63,647 nt of DNA from Burkholderiales bacterium (GTDB taxonomy: Bacteria; Pseudomonadota; Gammaproteobacteria; Burkholderiales; Usitatibacteraceae), in the NCBI GenBank assembly GCA_025360815.1, contig JANYBL010000075.1, forward strand, positions 1 through 63,647, given 5' to 3'. Positions 47,222-57,522 of the stretch are shown piece by piece (position 1 is the first letter of the stretch; every line of letters begins with the position of its first letter). The notes beneath the pieces were generated by a model. That model worked only from the letters and a program-made list of their open reading frames with translations. It was not told the origin of the DNA and did not search any database. A program made the position numbers and the translations under genes.

Positions 47222-48505
47222 TTACTTTCGTCCAATTGCCCGCCACCCAATATCACGCCGATACTGCATGCCGTTAAAACGAATCGGCGCCAGCACCTGA
47301 TACGCGCGTTGCTGCGCTTGTTTCACGGTATCACCCAACGCCGTCACGCACAATACGCGGCCACCGTTCGTGACCACCGCACCGTCGCATTCAATCGTGC
47401 CCGCATGGAACACATGATGATCCGCACCATTGGTGGGCAGGCCAGCGATGACATCACCTTTGATCGGCGATGCGGGATAGCCGCCCGCTGCCATCACCAC
47501 GCCGAGTGCCGCACGGCGATCCCACTCGGGCTCGATCTTATCCAGCGTGCCGTCGATGGCGCGCTCGACCAGTGATAAAAAGTCAGACTTCAATCGCATC
47601 ATGATCGGCTGGGTCTCAGGGTCGCCCAAGCGTGCATTAAATTCCACCACGCGCGGTTTTCCGGCGGCGTTAATCATCAAGCCCGCGTACAAAAAACCGG
47701 TGAACGGCGCGCCTTCAGCGGCCATGCCGCGCAACGTCGGCATGATGACTTCGCGCATTACCCGCGCGTGTACTTCGGGTGTGACCACGGGTGCGGGAGA
47801 ATAGGCGCCCATGCCGCCCGTGTTAGGGCCGGTATCGCCGTCGAAAATCCGTTTGTGATCTTGCGTGGACGCGAACGGCAGCGCGTGTGTGCCGTCGCAC
47901 ATACAGATAAAGCTCGCTTCTTCGCCTCCCATAAATTCTTCGATGACAACGCGCGTGGTGCTGCTAGAAACCCCTGCATCGTCGTTAACGTCCGCGAACA
48001 TCATGTCAATCGCGGCAAGCGCCTCATCGAGCGTCATCGCCACGACGACGCCTTTGCCTGCCGCTAAGCCATCCGCCTTGATCACGATTGGCGCGCCCTC
48101 GGCTTCAACATAGTGACGGGCGTCGACGGCGTTGGTGAAGGTTGCGTATTTGGAAGTCGGAATGTTGTGCCGAACCATGAATTGCTTGGCAAAATCCTTC
48201 GATGATTCTAATTGCGCCGCGCGTTGTGTAGGGCCAAAAATTTTTAATCCCGCTGCTTGAAACGCATCCACAACCCCGGCCGCCAACGGTGCCTCCGGGC
48301 CGACAACGGTTAGATGAATTTTTTCATGCTGCGCGAATTTAACGAGGTTGGAAATATCAGCGATATCGATATTTTTTAATCCATCCTGATGCGCTGTCCC
48401 CGCATTGCCGGGCGCAACATAAACAATCTGAACACGTGGATTTTGCGAAAGCCGCCAAGCAAGAGCGTGTTCGCGGCCGCCGGAGCCGATAACTAGTAGT
48501 TTCAT
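47222..48505 (-). CDS. purD: Phosphoribosylamine-glycine ligase
   Basis: PurD (GARS) makes glycinamide ribonucleotide, the second step of purine synthesis. The 427-residue ATP-grasp enzyme has the start MKLLVIGSGGREHALAWRL, GPEAPLAAGVVDAF, VIKADGLAAGKGVV and VEFNARLGDPETQ. All regions are present and the length is normal. Confidence 0.96.
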   Translation of the reverse strand: MKLLVIGSGGREHALAWRLSQNPRVQIVYVAPGNAGTAHQDGLKNIDIADISNLVKFAQHEKIHLTVVGPEAPLAAGVVDAFQAAGLKIFGPTQRAAQLESSKDFAKQFMVRHNIPTSKYATFTNAVDARHYVEAEGAPIVIKADGLAAGKGVVVAMTLDEALAAIDMMFADVNDDAGVSSSTTRVVIEEFMGGEEASFICMCDGTHALPFASTQDHKRIFDGDTGPNTGGMGAYSPAPVVTPEVHARVMREVIMPTLRGMAAEGAPFTGFLYAGLMINAAGKPRVVEFNARLGDPETQPIMMRLKSDFLSLVERAIDGTLDKIEPEWDRRAALGVVMAAGGYPASPIKGDVIAGLPTNGADHHVFHAGTIECDGAVVTNGGRVLCVTALGDTVKQAQQRAYQVLAPIRFNGMQYRRDIGWRAIGRK

Positions 48506-49029
48506 ATTGCAGGAGGTTTCATTCTATTTTCAATCCAAAGTTGCCCAACTTCCAGTTTGTAATTCGTCGACTTCAAACAAGGGAAACCTTTTTGATGAAG
48601 CTGCAAACGCAACACCGCTGTTCGCGTTCAAACGAAGCATGGCATCAGTCTGAACGATCAAAAAAATCACCGGCGCAGATTACAAGTCGTTGATTTGAGC
48701 CGTAAGCGCTCAACATATTTACGACCGTCTTGTTCGCCATAAAATCGCATCAACGAATTTTTAATACTTGCACCAATGAAACGGTTGCGCCTATCAATAA
48801 CGGCCTAGGCGAAGTAAGCAACACTTTTACCTTTCACCCAGTTCAAGCCAATTGACGGCAGAATTTTCAGCGGCTTCGCTGGTAATGTATCAGGGTACTT
48901 GAACAGTGGGCTAGCCCTAAAAGCATCTGCGTTGCACGTAAATACATAACCTGGGTGGCGATAGGCGCGCCTCGCGCGTTGCAAATTTGGCGGGGTTCCC
49001 ATGTGAATATTTTTGTCGGGCAACTAAAA
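48506..49029. other. Spacer between purH and purD
   Basis: About 525 bp without a supported gene. It presumably contains the promoter of purD near 48520-48600. A short open frame at 48805-49023 was judged too weak. A TGGCGGGGTT core shared with the dispersed repeat lies near 48988. No riboswitch was seen. Confidence 0.45.
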
Positions 49030-50589
49030 TTAGTGCCGAAAATGCCGCATGCCCGTCATCACCATCGCAATATTTTTTTCATCTGCCGCTGCAATCACCT
49101 CATCATCGCGCATTGAACCGCCTGGCTGAATCACGGCCGTAGCACCCGCGTCGGCAATGACGTCCAAGCCATCGCGGAACGGGAAGAACGCGTCGCTAGC
49201 AGCAACCGAACCTTTAAGCGTTAGCCCTGCATGCTTGGCTTTGATCGCCGCGATTTTGGTTGAGTCAATTCGGCTCATTTGGCCAGCACCGACACCAAGC
49301 GTCATCCCGTATCGGCAAAACACAATCGCATTCGATTTTACATACTTGGCGACGCGGAACGCAAAGATGAGGTCATTCATTTCATCAACGCTGGGTTTGC
49401 GCTTTGTCACAACCTTTAATTGCGCTACATCAAAATCATCTGCTGTCTGCACCAACAAGCCACCGCCGACGCGCTTCATATCGAATTTGTTTAAATTTTT
49501 GGCGAACGGAATTTGCAACACACGCACATTTTTTTTCACCGCAAACACGGCCAACGCTTCCGCGCTAAACGACGGTGCCAACGCCACTTCCACAAACTGC
49601 TTTGACACCAATTCTGCCGTTGCGCCATCGACCTCACGATTGAACGCGATAATGCCGCCGAATGCCGACGTCGGATCTGTTTCTAGAGCGCGTTGATAGG
49701 CTGTCAACGTATCCGCCGCAATCGCTACGCCGCATGGGTTGGCGTGCTTCACGATCACACAGACCGGCACCTCAAACGAGCGGGCGCATTCCCAGGCAGC
49801 ATCGGCATCGGCGATATTGTTGTACGAGAGTTCTTTGCCTTGCAATTGCCGATAACTGGCGAGCGTGCCGGGTGCTGGATTCGCTTCTTTATAAAACGCC
49901 GCTTGCTGATGCGGGTTTTCGCCGTAACGCATCGCTTGGGATTTTTTGAAGCTTAAATTCAGACTGGTTGGGAACAATTGCGGCTTGTTATCCACATCTA
50001 ATGACGTTAAAAAGTTTGCAATCGTGGCGTCGTATTCAGCAGTGTGGCTAAACGCTTTTTTCGCCAACGCAAACCGCGTGGCGCTTGATACCGCACCGTG
50101 ATTTGCCAACATCTCTTCGATCAAACAAGCGTAGTCTGCCGCATCGGTCACGATTGAAACAAACGCGTAGTTCTTCGCCGACGAACGCACCATCGCGGGA
50201 CCGCCGATATCTATATTTTCAATTGCATCATCAAGCGCCACGTTCGGTTTCGCAATCGTGGCCGCGAACGGGTACAGATTTACGACCACCATATCAATCG
50301 CCGGAATATCGTGCGCCGCCATCGCATCAGTGTGCGTTTTTACGTCACGCCTTGCCAAAATGCCGCCATGAATTTTCGGATGCAGCGTCTTGACGCGACC
50401 ATCCATCATCTCCGGAAAGCCAGTGTAGGCGCCAACCTCCAGCACCGTTAGCCCATGTTCGGCAAGTAATTTTGCGGTGCCGCCGGTCGATAAAATCTCA
50501 ACACATTGCGAGGCCAGAAACTGGGCGAATTCCACCACGCCGGTTTTGTCGGAGACACTAATAAGCGCGCGTTTGATCGGTGTGTTCAT
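49030..50589 (-). CDS. purH: Bifunctional AICAR transformylase/IMP cyclohydrolase
   Basis: PurH catalyses the last two steps to IMP. The 519-residue protein begins with the MGS-type cyclohydrolase domain ([43 protein letters not shown]), then the transformylase part with the GENPHQ motif ([13 protein letters not shown]) and the K-HANPCG motif ([12 protein letters not shown]). The ATG at 50589 is the family start; the frame runs upstream to 50688 into repetitive DNA. Confidence 0.95.
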   Translation of the reverse strand: MNTPIKRALISVSDKTGVVEFAQFLASQCVEILSTGGTAKLLAEHGLTVLEVGAYTGFPEMMDGRVKTLHPKIHGGILARRDVKTHTDAMAAHDIPAIDMVVVNLYPFAATIAKPNVALDDAIENIDIGGPAMVRSSAKNYAFVSIVTDAADYACLIEEMLANHGAVSSATRFALAKKAFSHTAEYDATIANFLTSLDVDNKPQLFPTSLNLSFKKSQAMRYGENPHQQAAFYKEANPAPGTLASYRQLQGKELSYNNIADADAAWECARSFEVPVCVIVKHANPCGVAIAADTLTAYQRALETDPTSAFGGIIAFNREVDGATAELVSKQFVEVALAPSFSAEALAVFAVKKNVRVLQIPFAKNLNKFDMKRVGGGLLVQTADDFDVAQLKVVTKRKPSVDEMNDLIFAFRVAKYVKSNAIVFCRYGMTLGVGAGQMSRIDSTKIAAIKAKHAGLTLKGSVAASDAFFPFRDGLDVIADAGATAVIQPGGSMRDDEVIAAADEKNIAMVMTGMRHFRH

Positions 50590-50872
50590 GATTTTTTGGT
50601 GAAGTGGTGTTTGCGTGAGAGATGGGGGCAGGGGGAACGAAAAGCTTAAGGGACGGGAAGGGAAGGGAAGGCACAAGGGAAGACGCAATGAAAGGAGTCG
50701 CAGTCGCAGTCAAGAGAGGGCGTGAAGTAGTTCCAACACATCTAAGCGCCTTAATGAAATCCAGACATCGTGAAATCCAGACATCGAAATTCAAGCACCA
50801 AAAATTCAAAAAAAGCGATCGGTGAGGCGGTGTGCGTTGCCTCACCTCTCTTTTCTTCACGCCTGGCTGAAT
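50590..50872. other. Purine-rich, repetitive spacer between fis and purH
   Basis: About 280 bp. It contains a gggaagggaagggaagg-type stretch (about 50650-50672) and an exact 16-bp tandem duplication (50755-50786). The purH promoter must lie here or upstream of dusB. Confidence 0.5.
50755..50786. repeat. Exact 16-bp tandem duplication
   Basis: tgaaatccagacatcg occurs twice without a gap. Confidence 0.9.
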
Positions 50873-51169
50873 TCATTCAATCCCATGCTGCGTTAATTTT
50901 TTCCGCAACGTATTGCGGTTCAAACCAAGCAGCTCCGAGGCTCTCGTTTGGTTGCCTTCCGCGTGATGCATGACCACCTCCAACAACGGTCGTTCCACGT
51001 TGGCAACAACCATATCGTAAATATCGGTCGCGTCTTCACCGTCTAAATCTTTAAAATATTGCGTCAACATTTTACGAACGCAAGCGGACAATTCGCTATC
51101 CTTTGGTTCGCCCACATGCCGGTGATCCCGCTCATCCCTGCGCGGGGCATTAGCCATACCCTTAACCAT
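50873..51169 (-). CDS. fis: Fis-family nucleoid-associated protein
   Basis: Fis bends DNA and regulates rRNA and growth-phase genes. The 98-residue protein has the Fis core VRKMLTQYFKDLDGEDATDIYDMVVANVERPLLEVVM and the C-terminal helix-turn-helix GNQTRASELLGLNRNTLRKKL (about 74-94). The N-terminal 25 residues are less conserved and a start four codons later is possible. It follows dusB, the classical order. Confidence 0.94.
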   Translation of the reverse strand: MVKGMANAPRRDERDHRHVGEPKDSELSACVRKMLTQYFKDLDGEDATDIYDMVVANVERPLLEVVMHHAEGNQTRASELLGLNRNTLRKKLTQHGIE

Positions 51170-51211
51170 ACTTTTCCTCGACTGCCTTATTGTGGGTGTT
51201 TTGTTACTTTT

Positions 51212-52246
51212 TTAAGCCGCACGCTGCAGTTGGCGCTCGGCATTTTCTTGCGGGTCAAAATCAAAAAAGGTATACCCGGCCATTTCTAAACCGTTTAAGT
51301 AATGCAGCACCGCGACAAATTGGTCGCGAGAACCGATGATCTGGTTCATTGTGTCGCGGAACGCATCGGCACCCGGCCCACCGCGGATATACCAAGCAAT
51401 ATGCTTGCGGGCGATCCGGTAGCCTTTTTCTTCACCATAAAACTGATACAAGTTTTGCAAATGCTCCGCCGCAATCTCGCGCACCTCGGCAACGGTAGGC
51501 GGCGCAAGGTGCGTGCCTGTTTTTAAATAGAAGCCCATCTCACGGAAAATCCAAGGGCGGCCTTGTGCGGCGCGGCCAATCATCACCGCATCAGCCTTGG
51601 TATAGCGCAACACCTCGGCGGCTTTTTCGGGCGAATCAATATCGCCATTCGCCACAACCGGAATTTTCACCGATTCTTTGACTGCCTTAATTGTCTCGTA
51701 TTCAGCCATGCCGTTGTACAAATCTGCCCGGGTGCGGCCATGGACGGCAAGTGATTGGATTCCGTTTTCTTCGGCAATACGGGCAATTGCCAACGCATTA
51801 CGATGTTCGCGATCCCAGCCGGTTCGAATTTTTAGCGTGACCGGAACTTGTACTGCATTGACGACAGCGCTGACGATTTTTGTCACCAGCGCTTCATCTT
51901 GCAGTAGCGCCGAGCCCGCAAAAACATTGCATACCTTTTTTGCCGGACAACCCATGTTGATGTCGATAATTTGTGCGCCGCGTGCCACGTTATAACGTGC
52001 GGCCTCCGCCATCATCTCAGGCGCGGCACCGGCTATCTGCACTACAATCGGTTCGACTTCATTGGCATGGTCGCCGCGCCGGATCGATTTTTCGGTTGCC
52101 CACAACTTAGCGTTCGAGGCCACCATTTCTGACACAGCCATGCCTGCGCCGAGCTTTTTGCAAAGTTGGCGAAACGGACGATCTGTCACGCCCGCCATCG
52201 GCGCGGCGATTAAATTGTTGCTCAGAACGATGTGGCCGATTTGCAT
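51212..52246 (-). CDS. dusB: tRNA-dihydrouridine synthase B
   Basis: DusB is an FMN/NADPH enzyme that reduces uridine to dihydrouridine in tRNA. The 344-residue TIM-barrel protein has APMAGVTDRPFRQL, DINMGCPAKKVCN with the catalytic Cys, HGRTRADLYNG, and VVANGDIDSPEKA. Length is normal. Together with fis it forms the dusB-fis operon. The upstream region has a T-rich repeat on the sense strand. Confidence 0.95.
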   Translation of the reverse strand: MQIGHIVLSNNLIAAPMAGVTDRPFRQLCKKLGAGMAVSEMVASNAKLWATEKSIRRGDHANEVEPIVVQIAGAAPEMMAEAARYNVARGAQIIDINMGCPAKKVCNVFAGSALLQDEALVTKIVSAVVNAVQVPVTLKIRTGWDREHRNALAIARIAEENGIQSLAVHGRTRADLYNGMAEYETIKAVKESVKIPVVANGDIDSPEKAAEVLRYTKADAVMIGRAAQGRPWIFREMGFYLKTGTHLAPPTVAEVREIAAEHLQNLYQFYGEEKGYRIARKHIAWYIRGGPGADAFRDTMNQIIGSRDQFVAVLHYLNGLEMAGYTFFDFDPQENAERQLQRAA

Positions 52247-52296
52247 GGGGTGTTTGGAAAATGGTTGGAATTTTCAAAAAAGCAAAAAGCCAGAAA

Positions 52297-52346
52297 TAAA
52301 AACCGAAAAAAAACCGAAAAAACCGAAAAAAAAACCGAAAAAAAAT
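52297..52346. repeat. A-rich ACCGAAAA repeat upstream of dusB
   Basis: Four CCG cores (52303, 52314, 52323, 52335) spaced by 9-12 bp and separated by runs of A, within a wider A-rich tract at 52275-52380. On the dusB strand it reads as TTTTCGGTTTTT units about 50 bp before the start. The rest of the 314-bp spacer (52247-52560) shows no gene. Confidence 0.75.
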
Positions 52347-52560
52347 CAGATACAAAAAACAGAAAACATTTTAAAAATGGAGCCACTTATTTAAAGTGAG
52401 CCGCCTATTTTATAGGCAATCATGCTCGCCGCAAAATGTTTTTTTAATTTTCGAGAAGTGCAACGCAAGTTGCTGATTATTTGAAGTTGTGCGGTTGCGG
52501 AAAAATGTTTAGCAAGTTGATTGCAGCGGCCTAAAGATGTTTAAAGCCGGTTAAAACAAA

Positions 52561-55500
52561 TCACTGCGGCTTACCAAACCCGCCACCGCCCGGCGTTTGT
52601 AATACAAAGACGTCACCAGCCTGCATTGCGGTCTCATCCGAGGATGCGAGAGGCGTGGTGGTGCCATCGGCTCGCTCGACCCAATTCGCACCCACTGCGC
52701 CTTCGCCGCCACCCGCCATGCCAAACGGCGGCACACGCCGATGCCCCGCCAAAATTGCCGCGGTCATTGGCTCTAAAAAACGAATTTTTCGCAAGGCACC
52801 GTTACCGCCGCGCCACCGGCCTGCGCCACCGGAATTTTTAACAATCGCATGCTCATCCACCCGCACCGGGAAGCGCCACTCAAGAATTTCAGGATCGGTT
52901 AACCGTGAATTGGTCATGTGCGCCTGCACCGCATCACAACCATTGAAACCATTACCGTTGTCAGCATTCATACCTGCCCCCGTGCCACCGGCAACCGTCT
53001 CGTAATATTGCACACGCTCGTTGCCAAACGTAAAGTTGTTCATGGTGCCGCCACTTGCCGCCATCACGCCAAGTGCGCCGATGATGGCATCGGTTATGCA
53101 TTGTGAGGTTTCGACATTGCCCGCCACGGTGGCGGCTGGTGGCTGCGGATTTAACATCGACCCTGCCGGAATAATAATTGTGAGTGGCTTCAAGCAACCG
53201 GCATTTAACGGAATGTCGTCATCAACTAACAGCCGAAAAACATACAGTACCGCCGCATAAACCACCGCCGATGGCGCATTAAAATTTGAAGCAAGCTGGG
53301 GTGAGGTGCCGGTAAAATCAATGATCGCGGTGCGTGCGTCGTGGTTGACCGTGATGCGAACACAAATCACTGCACCGTTATCCATTTCCGATTTAAATCC
53401 GCCGTCCTTGAGTTTGTCAATCACGCGCCGCACACATTCTTCAGCATGGTCTTGCACGTGCTGCATATAAGCATTCACCGTTTCCAAACCGTAGTGCGCC
53501 ACCATACTGCGCAGCGCCTGCACACCTTTTTCATTGGCAGCAATTTGGGCGCGCAGATCAGCAATGTTTTGATCAATATTGCGGGCGGGGTGTTTCCCAC
53601 TGGCTAATCGGGCACGCAGGGCGGCCTCCAACATCACCCCGTTTTCGACCAGCTTGACGTTATCGAGTAGCACCCCTTCGTCATCAATCGTTTTAGAAAA
53701 CGGCGGCATCGAGCCCGGCGTAATACCGCCAATATCGGCATGGTGGCCACGAGAACCAACATAAAATAAAATTGCCCTGCTGTCGCGTTCAAATCCGGGG
53801 CCACGCCCGCCAACAACCTCCACACCAACCTCCGCACCAACCTCCACGCCAACCTCCGTACCATCACCGGTGTCAAAAACGGGCGTAACGACCGTGACAT
53901 CCGGCAAATGCGTGCCGCCGTTATACGGATCGTTGAGCACAAACACATCGCCCGCCCTCATGCGGCCTTTGTTTTTGCGCACTACCGTCTTAATGGATTC
54001 ACCCATCGAGCCCAAATGCACAGGCATATGGGGTGCGTTAGCAATTAAATTTCCTTCCGCATCGAACAGTGCACATGAAAAATCCAGCCGTTCTTTAATG
54101 TTGACCGAGTAGGCGGTTTGCTGCAGCCGCAAACCCATTTGTTCAGCAATCGACATAAACAAATTATTAAAAACTTCCAGCATGACCGGATCAACCAAGG
54201 TGCCGATGGCGTGGCTGACCGCACGCGGACAGGCGCGCTCTAGTACGAGATGATTCAGCGGCGTCACGATGAGCTGCCATTCGGGTTCAACAATAAGGGT
54301 TGAATTCTTCTCCACGATGATGGCGGGGCCGTGAATTGATTCCCCGATTGCGAGCGCTTCGCGCAAAAATATCGGCGCCTGGTGTTGCGTGGCGCCAGCG
54401 GTTAATCCCGCAAACGCCAACGGGGACGCGGCGCTTGGACCGCTTGGAATGATGTTGGCAACGGTGGTCGCTGCATCGTTGGCCGCATCATTTTTGATCA
54501 CGACCTCAACTGACACAGCCTCCACCACGAGGGCGCGCCCGGTCATCAGGAAACCAAAGCGCTGCTTGTATAGCGTTTCGAATGCCTGCTGCATCTCGTC
54601 AATTGGCGCATACGAAACCACTAATGCTGAATCGGTTCCCGCGTATTTTAGGTGCACACGACGAAGGTGCACAAGACGAAGGTGCACAAGACGTGTGCAT
54701 TCAACGTCGGGATCGGCTTCGCCCTGCGCATTGAGCGCGTGAGCTTCAATTGATTGTTCATTCAGTACTGTTAGTGCTTCGGCACAAAGCGCATTCAGTT
54801 CTGATTCGAGAACGGACATATTCTCGGCTGCCAACGCGAGCTCGATGGCACGTTCGCGCATCACGCCAATATTTGCCAGCCCCATTCCATAGGCCGACAA
54901 CACACCGGCTAACGGGTGAATGTAAACCCGCGTCATGCCCAGCTGATCCGCTACAAGGCACACATGCTGCCCACCCGCACCGCCAAAGCAGGCGAGGGTG
55001 TATTCGGTTACATCATGTCCGCGCTGTACAGAAATAAATTTAATCGCGTTGGCCATGTTGGCAACGGCGATTTGCAGAAAGCCCTCGGCCACTTGTTCGC
55101 TGGTTTTGGTTACGCCTGTCGCCTTGTTAATTTCATCGGTTAAGTCGATAAATTTTTCGCGTACAACATCGACATCCAACGGTTGATCGCCGCTTAACCC
55201 AAAAACCCTCGGGAAATGCGCTGGCTGAATTTTGCCGAGCAATACGTTGCAATCGGTGATGGTAAGCGGGCCGCCACAGCGATAGCTGGCGGGCCCCGGG
55301 TTTGCGCCCGCGCTGTCGGGCCCGACGCGATAGCGGCCGTGTTTTTCATATGCATCGAAATGCAAAATCGAGCCGCCTCCAGCGGCAATGGTGTGAATTG
55401 CCATCATTGGCGCGCGTATTCTGACGCCCGCCACTTGGGTTTCAAACTCGCGTTCCAGCGTGCCCGCGTAGTGCGAAACATCGGTGGAGGTGCCACCCAT

Positions 55501-56358
55501 ATCGAAGCCAATGAGTCTGTTAAAACCAGCGGCTTCGCTGGTTCGCACCATGCCAACAATTCCGCCCGCCGGGCCGCTGAGAATGGCATCTTTCCCGCGA
55601 AACGCATCGGCATCCGCCAAGCCACCGTTGGACTGCATAAAAAAAAGACGGGCAGATCTCGGCAAATCGTTAGAAACCTGATCAACATATTGCCGCAAGA
55701 TTGGCGAAAGATAAGCGTCCACCACCGTCGTGTCGCCGCGCGAAACAATCTTCATCAGCGGGCTGACTTCATGCGAAATTGAAATCTGCGTGAACCCGAT
55801 TTCACGGGCGATTTCCCCCACCCGCTGCTCATGCCGGGTGAACCGGTAACCGTGCATCAGGACAATGGCGATTGCCCGAAACCCCAGTATCCATGCGGCG
55901 TTCAGGGCATTTCTCGTTGTCATCTCATCGAGCGGCGTGATGATTTCACCGTGCGCGCCGATCCGTTCGTCGATCTCGATGACATCCGAATATAGAAGCG
56001 TAGGCAACACAATTGCTCGGTCAAAGATGCGCGGGCGGTTTTGGTACGCGATGCGCAATTGATCGCGAAAACCGCGTGTAATCGCGAGCAATGTAGGCTC
56101 GCCTTTTCGTTCCAGCAGCGCGTTGGTTGCGACGGTCGTGCCCATTTTTACGGCATCGATGGCGTCGGCGGGAATTGGCTCATTGTTTTTTAAGCCCAAC
56201 AAATAGCGAATGCCCGCTATGGCGGCATCGGCGTATTGTGCCGAGTTCTCGCTCAGCAATTTATGGGTTGCCAGCGTGCCGTCGGGGCGTCGCGCCACGA
56301 TGTCGGTAAATGTGCCGCCACGATCTATCCAGAATTGCCAGCCGGTTTGAGGGGCCAT
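52561..56358 (-). CDS. 5-oxoprolinase (ATP-hydrolysing), HyuA-HyuB fusion
   Basis: A 1265-residue enzyme that opens 5-oxoproline (pyroglutamate) to glutamate with ATP. The N-terminal hydantoinase A half (about 1-690) has [45 protein letters not shown] and AAGGGSI. The hydantoinase B half (about 720-1265) has DFSCALFD and [15 protein letters not shown] and ends [11 protein letters not shown]. Two in-frame repeats are inserted: RLVHL units (54651-54695) and [14 protein letters not shown] (53814-53861). The ATG at 56358 was chosen ([10 protein letters not shown]); another lies three codons earlier. It could also act on hydantoins. No operon partner. Confidence 0.9.
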   Translation of the reverse strand: MAPQTGWQFWIDRGGTFTDIVARRPDGTLATHKLLSENSAQYADAAIAGIRYLLGLKNNEPIPADAIDAVKMGTTVATNALLERKGEPTLLAITRGFRDQLRIAYQNRPRIFDRAIVLPTLLYSDVIEIDERIGAHGEIITPLDEMTTRNALNAAWILGFRAIAIVLMHGYRFTRHEQRVGEIAREIGFTQISISHEVSPLMKIVSRGDTTVVDAYLSPILRQYVDQVSNDLPRSARLFFMQSNGGLADADAFRGKDAILSGPAGGIVGMVRTSEAAGFNRLIGFDMGGTSTDVSHYAGTLEREFETQVAGVRIRAPMMAIHTIAAGGGSILHFDAYEKHGRYRVGPDSAGANPGPASYRCGGPLTITDCNVLLGKIQPAHFPRVFGLSGDQPLDVDVVREKFIDLTDEINKATGVTKTSEQVAEGFLQIAVANMANAIKFISVQRGHDVTEYTLACFGGAGGQHVCLVADQLGMTRVYIHPLAGVLSAYGMGLANIGVMRERAIELALAAENMSVLESELNALCAEALTVLNEQSIEAHALNAQGEADPDVECTRLVHLRLVHLRRVHLKYAGTDSALVVSYAPIDEMQQAFETLYKQRFGFLMTGRALVVEAVSVEVVIKNDAANDAATTVANIIPSGPSAASPLAFAGLTAGATQHQAPIFLREALAIGESIHGPAIIVEKNSTLIVEPEWQLIVTPLNHLVLERACPRAVSHAIGTLVDPVMLEVFNNLFMSIAEQMGLRLQQTAYSVNIKERLDFSCALFDAEGNLIANAPHMPVHLGSMGESIKTVVRKNKGRMRAGDVFVLNDPYNGGTHLPDVTVVTPVFDTGDGTEVGVEVGAEVGVEVVGGRGPGFERDSRAILFYVGSRGHHADIGGITPGSMPPFSKTIDDEGVLLDNVKLVENGVMLEAALRARLASGKHPARNIDQNIADLRAQIAANEKGVQALRSMVAHYGLETVNAYMQHVQDHAEECVRRVIDKLKDGGFKSEMDNGAVICVRITVNHDARTAIIDFTGTSPQLASNFNAPSAVVYAAVLYVFRLLVDDDIPLNAGCLKPLTIIIPAGSMLNPQPPAATVAGNVETSQCITDAIIGALGVMAASGGTMNNFTFGNERVQYYETVAGGTGAGMNADNGNGFNGCDAVQAHMTNSRLTDPEILEWRFPVRVDEHAIVKNSGGAGRWRGGNGALRKIRFLEPMTAAILAGHRRVPPFGMAGGGEGAVGANWVERADGTTTPLASSDETAMQAGDVFVLQTPGGGGFGKPQ
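53814..53861. repeat. 12-bp in-frame tandem repeat in the 5-oxoprolinase gene
   Basis: Four units beginning CAACCTCC (53814, 53826, 53838, 53850), each 12 bp with changes only in the last three or four bases, coding for the EVGV/EVGA repeats. Confidence 0.85.
54651..54695. repeat. 15-bp in-frame tandem repeat in the 5-oxoprolinase gene
   Basis: Three units of ggtgcaca(c/a)gacgaa-type sequence (54651, 54666, 54681) coding for [10 protein letters not shown] repeats in the HyuA half. Confidence 0.85.
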
Positions 56359-56459
56359 ACATACCATCAAAAGTGTTGTGAAACGTCGTGAAAAATTGCA
56401 ATGAAATTTTTTTCTAAGCGGGTTTTTATAGCCAGCCTGCCCTAGTATCTAACATACTA

Positions 56460-57356
56460 ATGGTTATGCCAAAAATCCTAAAACTAAACATCAACGACGT
56501 GACTGAAAAAGCAGTCGGTACCGAAATTTGGGGCGTTGACTTCACCAGTCGCCCTACCTCGCAAAAGCCGATCACGCTGGCACGCGGCCGCATGGTAGGT
56601 GGCGCGCTGGCGCTCACGGCGGTGCAGCGCCTGCCGACATTCGCCGCATTTGAAGCATGTCTGGTTGAACCCGGCCCGTGGTTGGCGGCATTTGATTTTC
56701 CGTTTGGGTTGCCGCGACCATTTGCGGCTGAAATTGGCTGGCTGAACAACCGGAGTACGTGGGCGTCGATGACCCGAAAGCTAACCACCATCACCCGCCA
56801 AGAGTTAACCGCAAAATGTCGCGCGTATTGCGATGCACGGCCAGTTGGCGCGAAGCTCGCGCATCGCCCGGTTGATCGGCTGGCCGGTTCGAGCTCATCC
56901 ATGAAATGGGTGAATCCGCCTGTGGTTTATATGCTGCAAGAGGGCGCGCCGCGTTTGCTTGCGGCGGGGGTTCATGTTCCAGGGCAGCATGGCGGCGATG
57001 AAAATCGTATCGCTTTGGAAGCCTATCCGGGTTATCTGGCGCGATCAATCATCGGTAAAACGCCCTATAAAAACGATCAACGTGCCAAGCAGACCCCGGC
57101 GCTGACCAACGCGCGGCGCGAGATGATTGTTAAGCTTGTCAACGGTGATTACAGCTTGGGGATTCCGATTGCGGCGACCAAAGCCTTGGTGGCTGCCATG
57201 CAAAACGACGCGAGTGGCGACACCTTGGATGCGGTGCTGTGTGCGTTGCAGGCGGCGTGGGCGTGGCAGCGGCGCAGTGCGGGTTTTGGCTTGCCGCCGG
57301 AACTAGATGCGCTGGAAGGCTGGATTGTGACTGTGCCGTTTTTGCCGGACGCTTAG
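56460..57356 (+). CDS. DUF429 domain-containing protein
   Basis: A 298-residue DUF429 protein, a family predicted to have an RNase H-like nuclease fold. Conserved features are IWGVDFTSRPTSQKPITLARG near the start (Asp in GVDFTS), LAAFDFPFGLPR, EAYPGYLARSIIG with an acidic residue, and DTLDAVLCALQAAWAW near the C-terminus. Acidic residues at these sites suit a metal-dependent active site. The function is not established. Divergent from the 5-oxoprolinase gene. Confidence 0.8.
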   Translation: MVMPKILKLNINDVTEKAVGTEIWGVDFTSRPTSQKPITLARGRMVGGALALTAVQRLPTFAAFEACLVEPGPWLAAFDFPFGLPRPFAAEIGWLNNRSTWASMTRKLTTITRQELTAKCRAYCDARPVGAKLAHRPVDRLAGSSSSMKWVNPPVVYMLQEGAPRLLAAGVHVPGQHGGDENRIALEAYPGYLARSIIGKTPYKNDQRAKQTPALTNARREMIVKLVNGDYSLGIPIAATKALVAAMQNDASGDTLDAVLCALQAAWAWQRRSAGFGLPPELDALEGWIVTVPFLPDA

Positions 57357-57400
57357 CTGTTTCGTGGCAAGGGTACTGAGAATCCGATGAAGCCAAGTGT

Positions 57401-57489
57401 GAAACATCGCATTGAAACATCGCATTGCAACATTGCAGCCATCGTTGCACCTTACAATCAAGTCTACAATCAACGCTACAATCGCGTAT
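57401..57489. repeat. Adjacent 13-bp and 12-bp tandem repeats before the SMP-30 gene
   Basis: gaaacatcgcatt is repeated exactly at 57401 and 57414. Then come three acaatc-led 12-bp units at 57454, 57466 and 57478 (acaatcaagtct, acaatcaacgct, acaatcgcgtat). They lie in the 166-bp spacer before the SMP-30 start. Confidence 0.8.
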
Positions 57490-57522
57490 CGATAATTCCA
57501 CTATTTTTCAAGTCCACTGCCC

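Noticed and set aside
48805-49023. A 72-residue open frame just after purH
   Set aside because: It starts with TTG (or an ATG seven codons in), lacks an RBS, has no recognisable family and sits in a spacer; treated as chance.
52290-52350. Possible CRISPR-like array of short repeats
   Set aside because: Units are about 10 bp without unique spacers; it is simple-sequence DNA.
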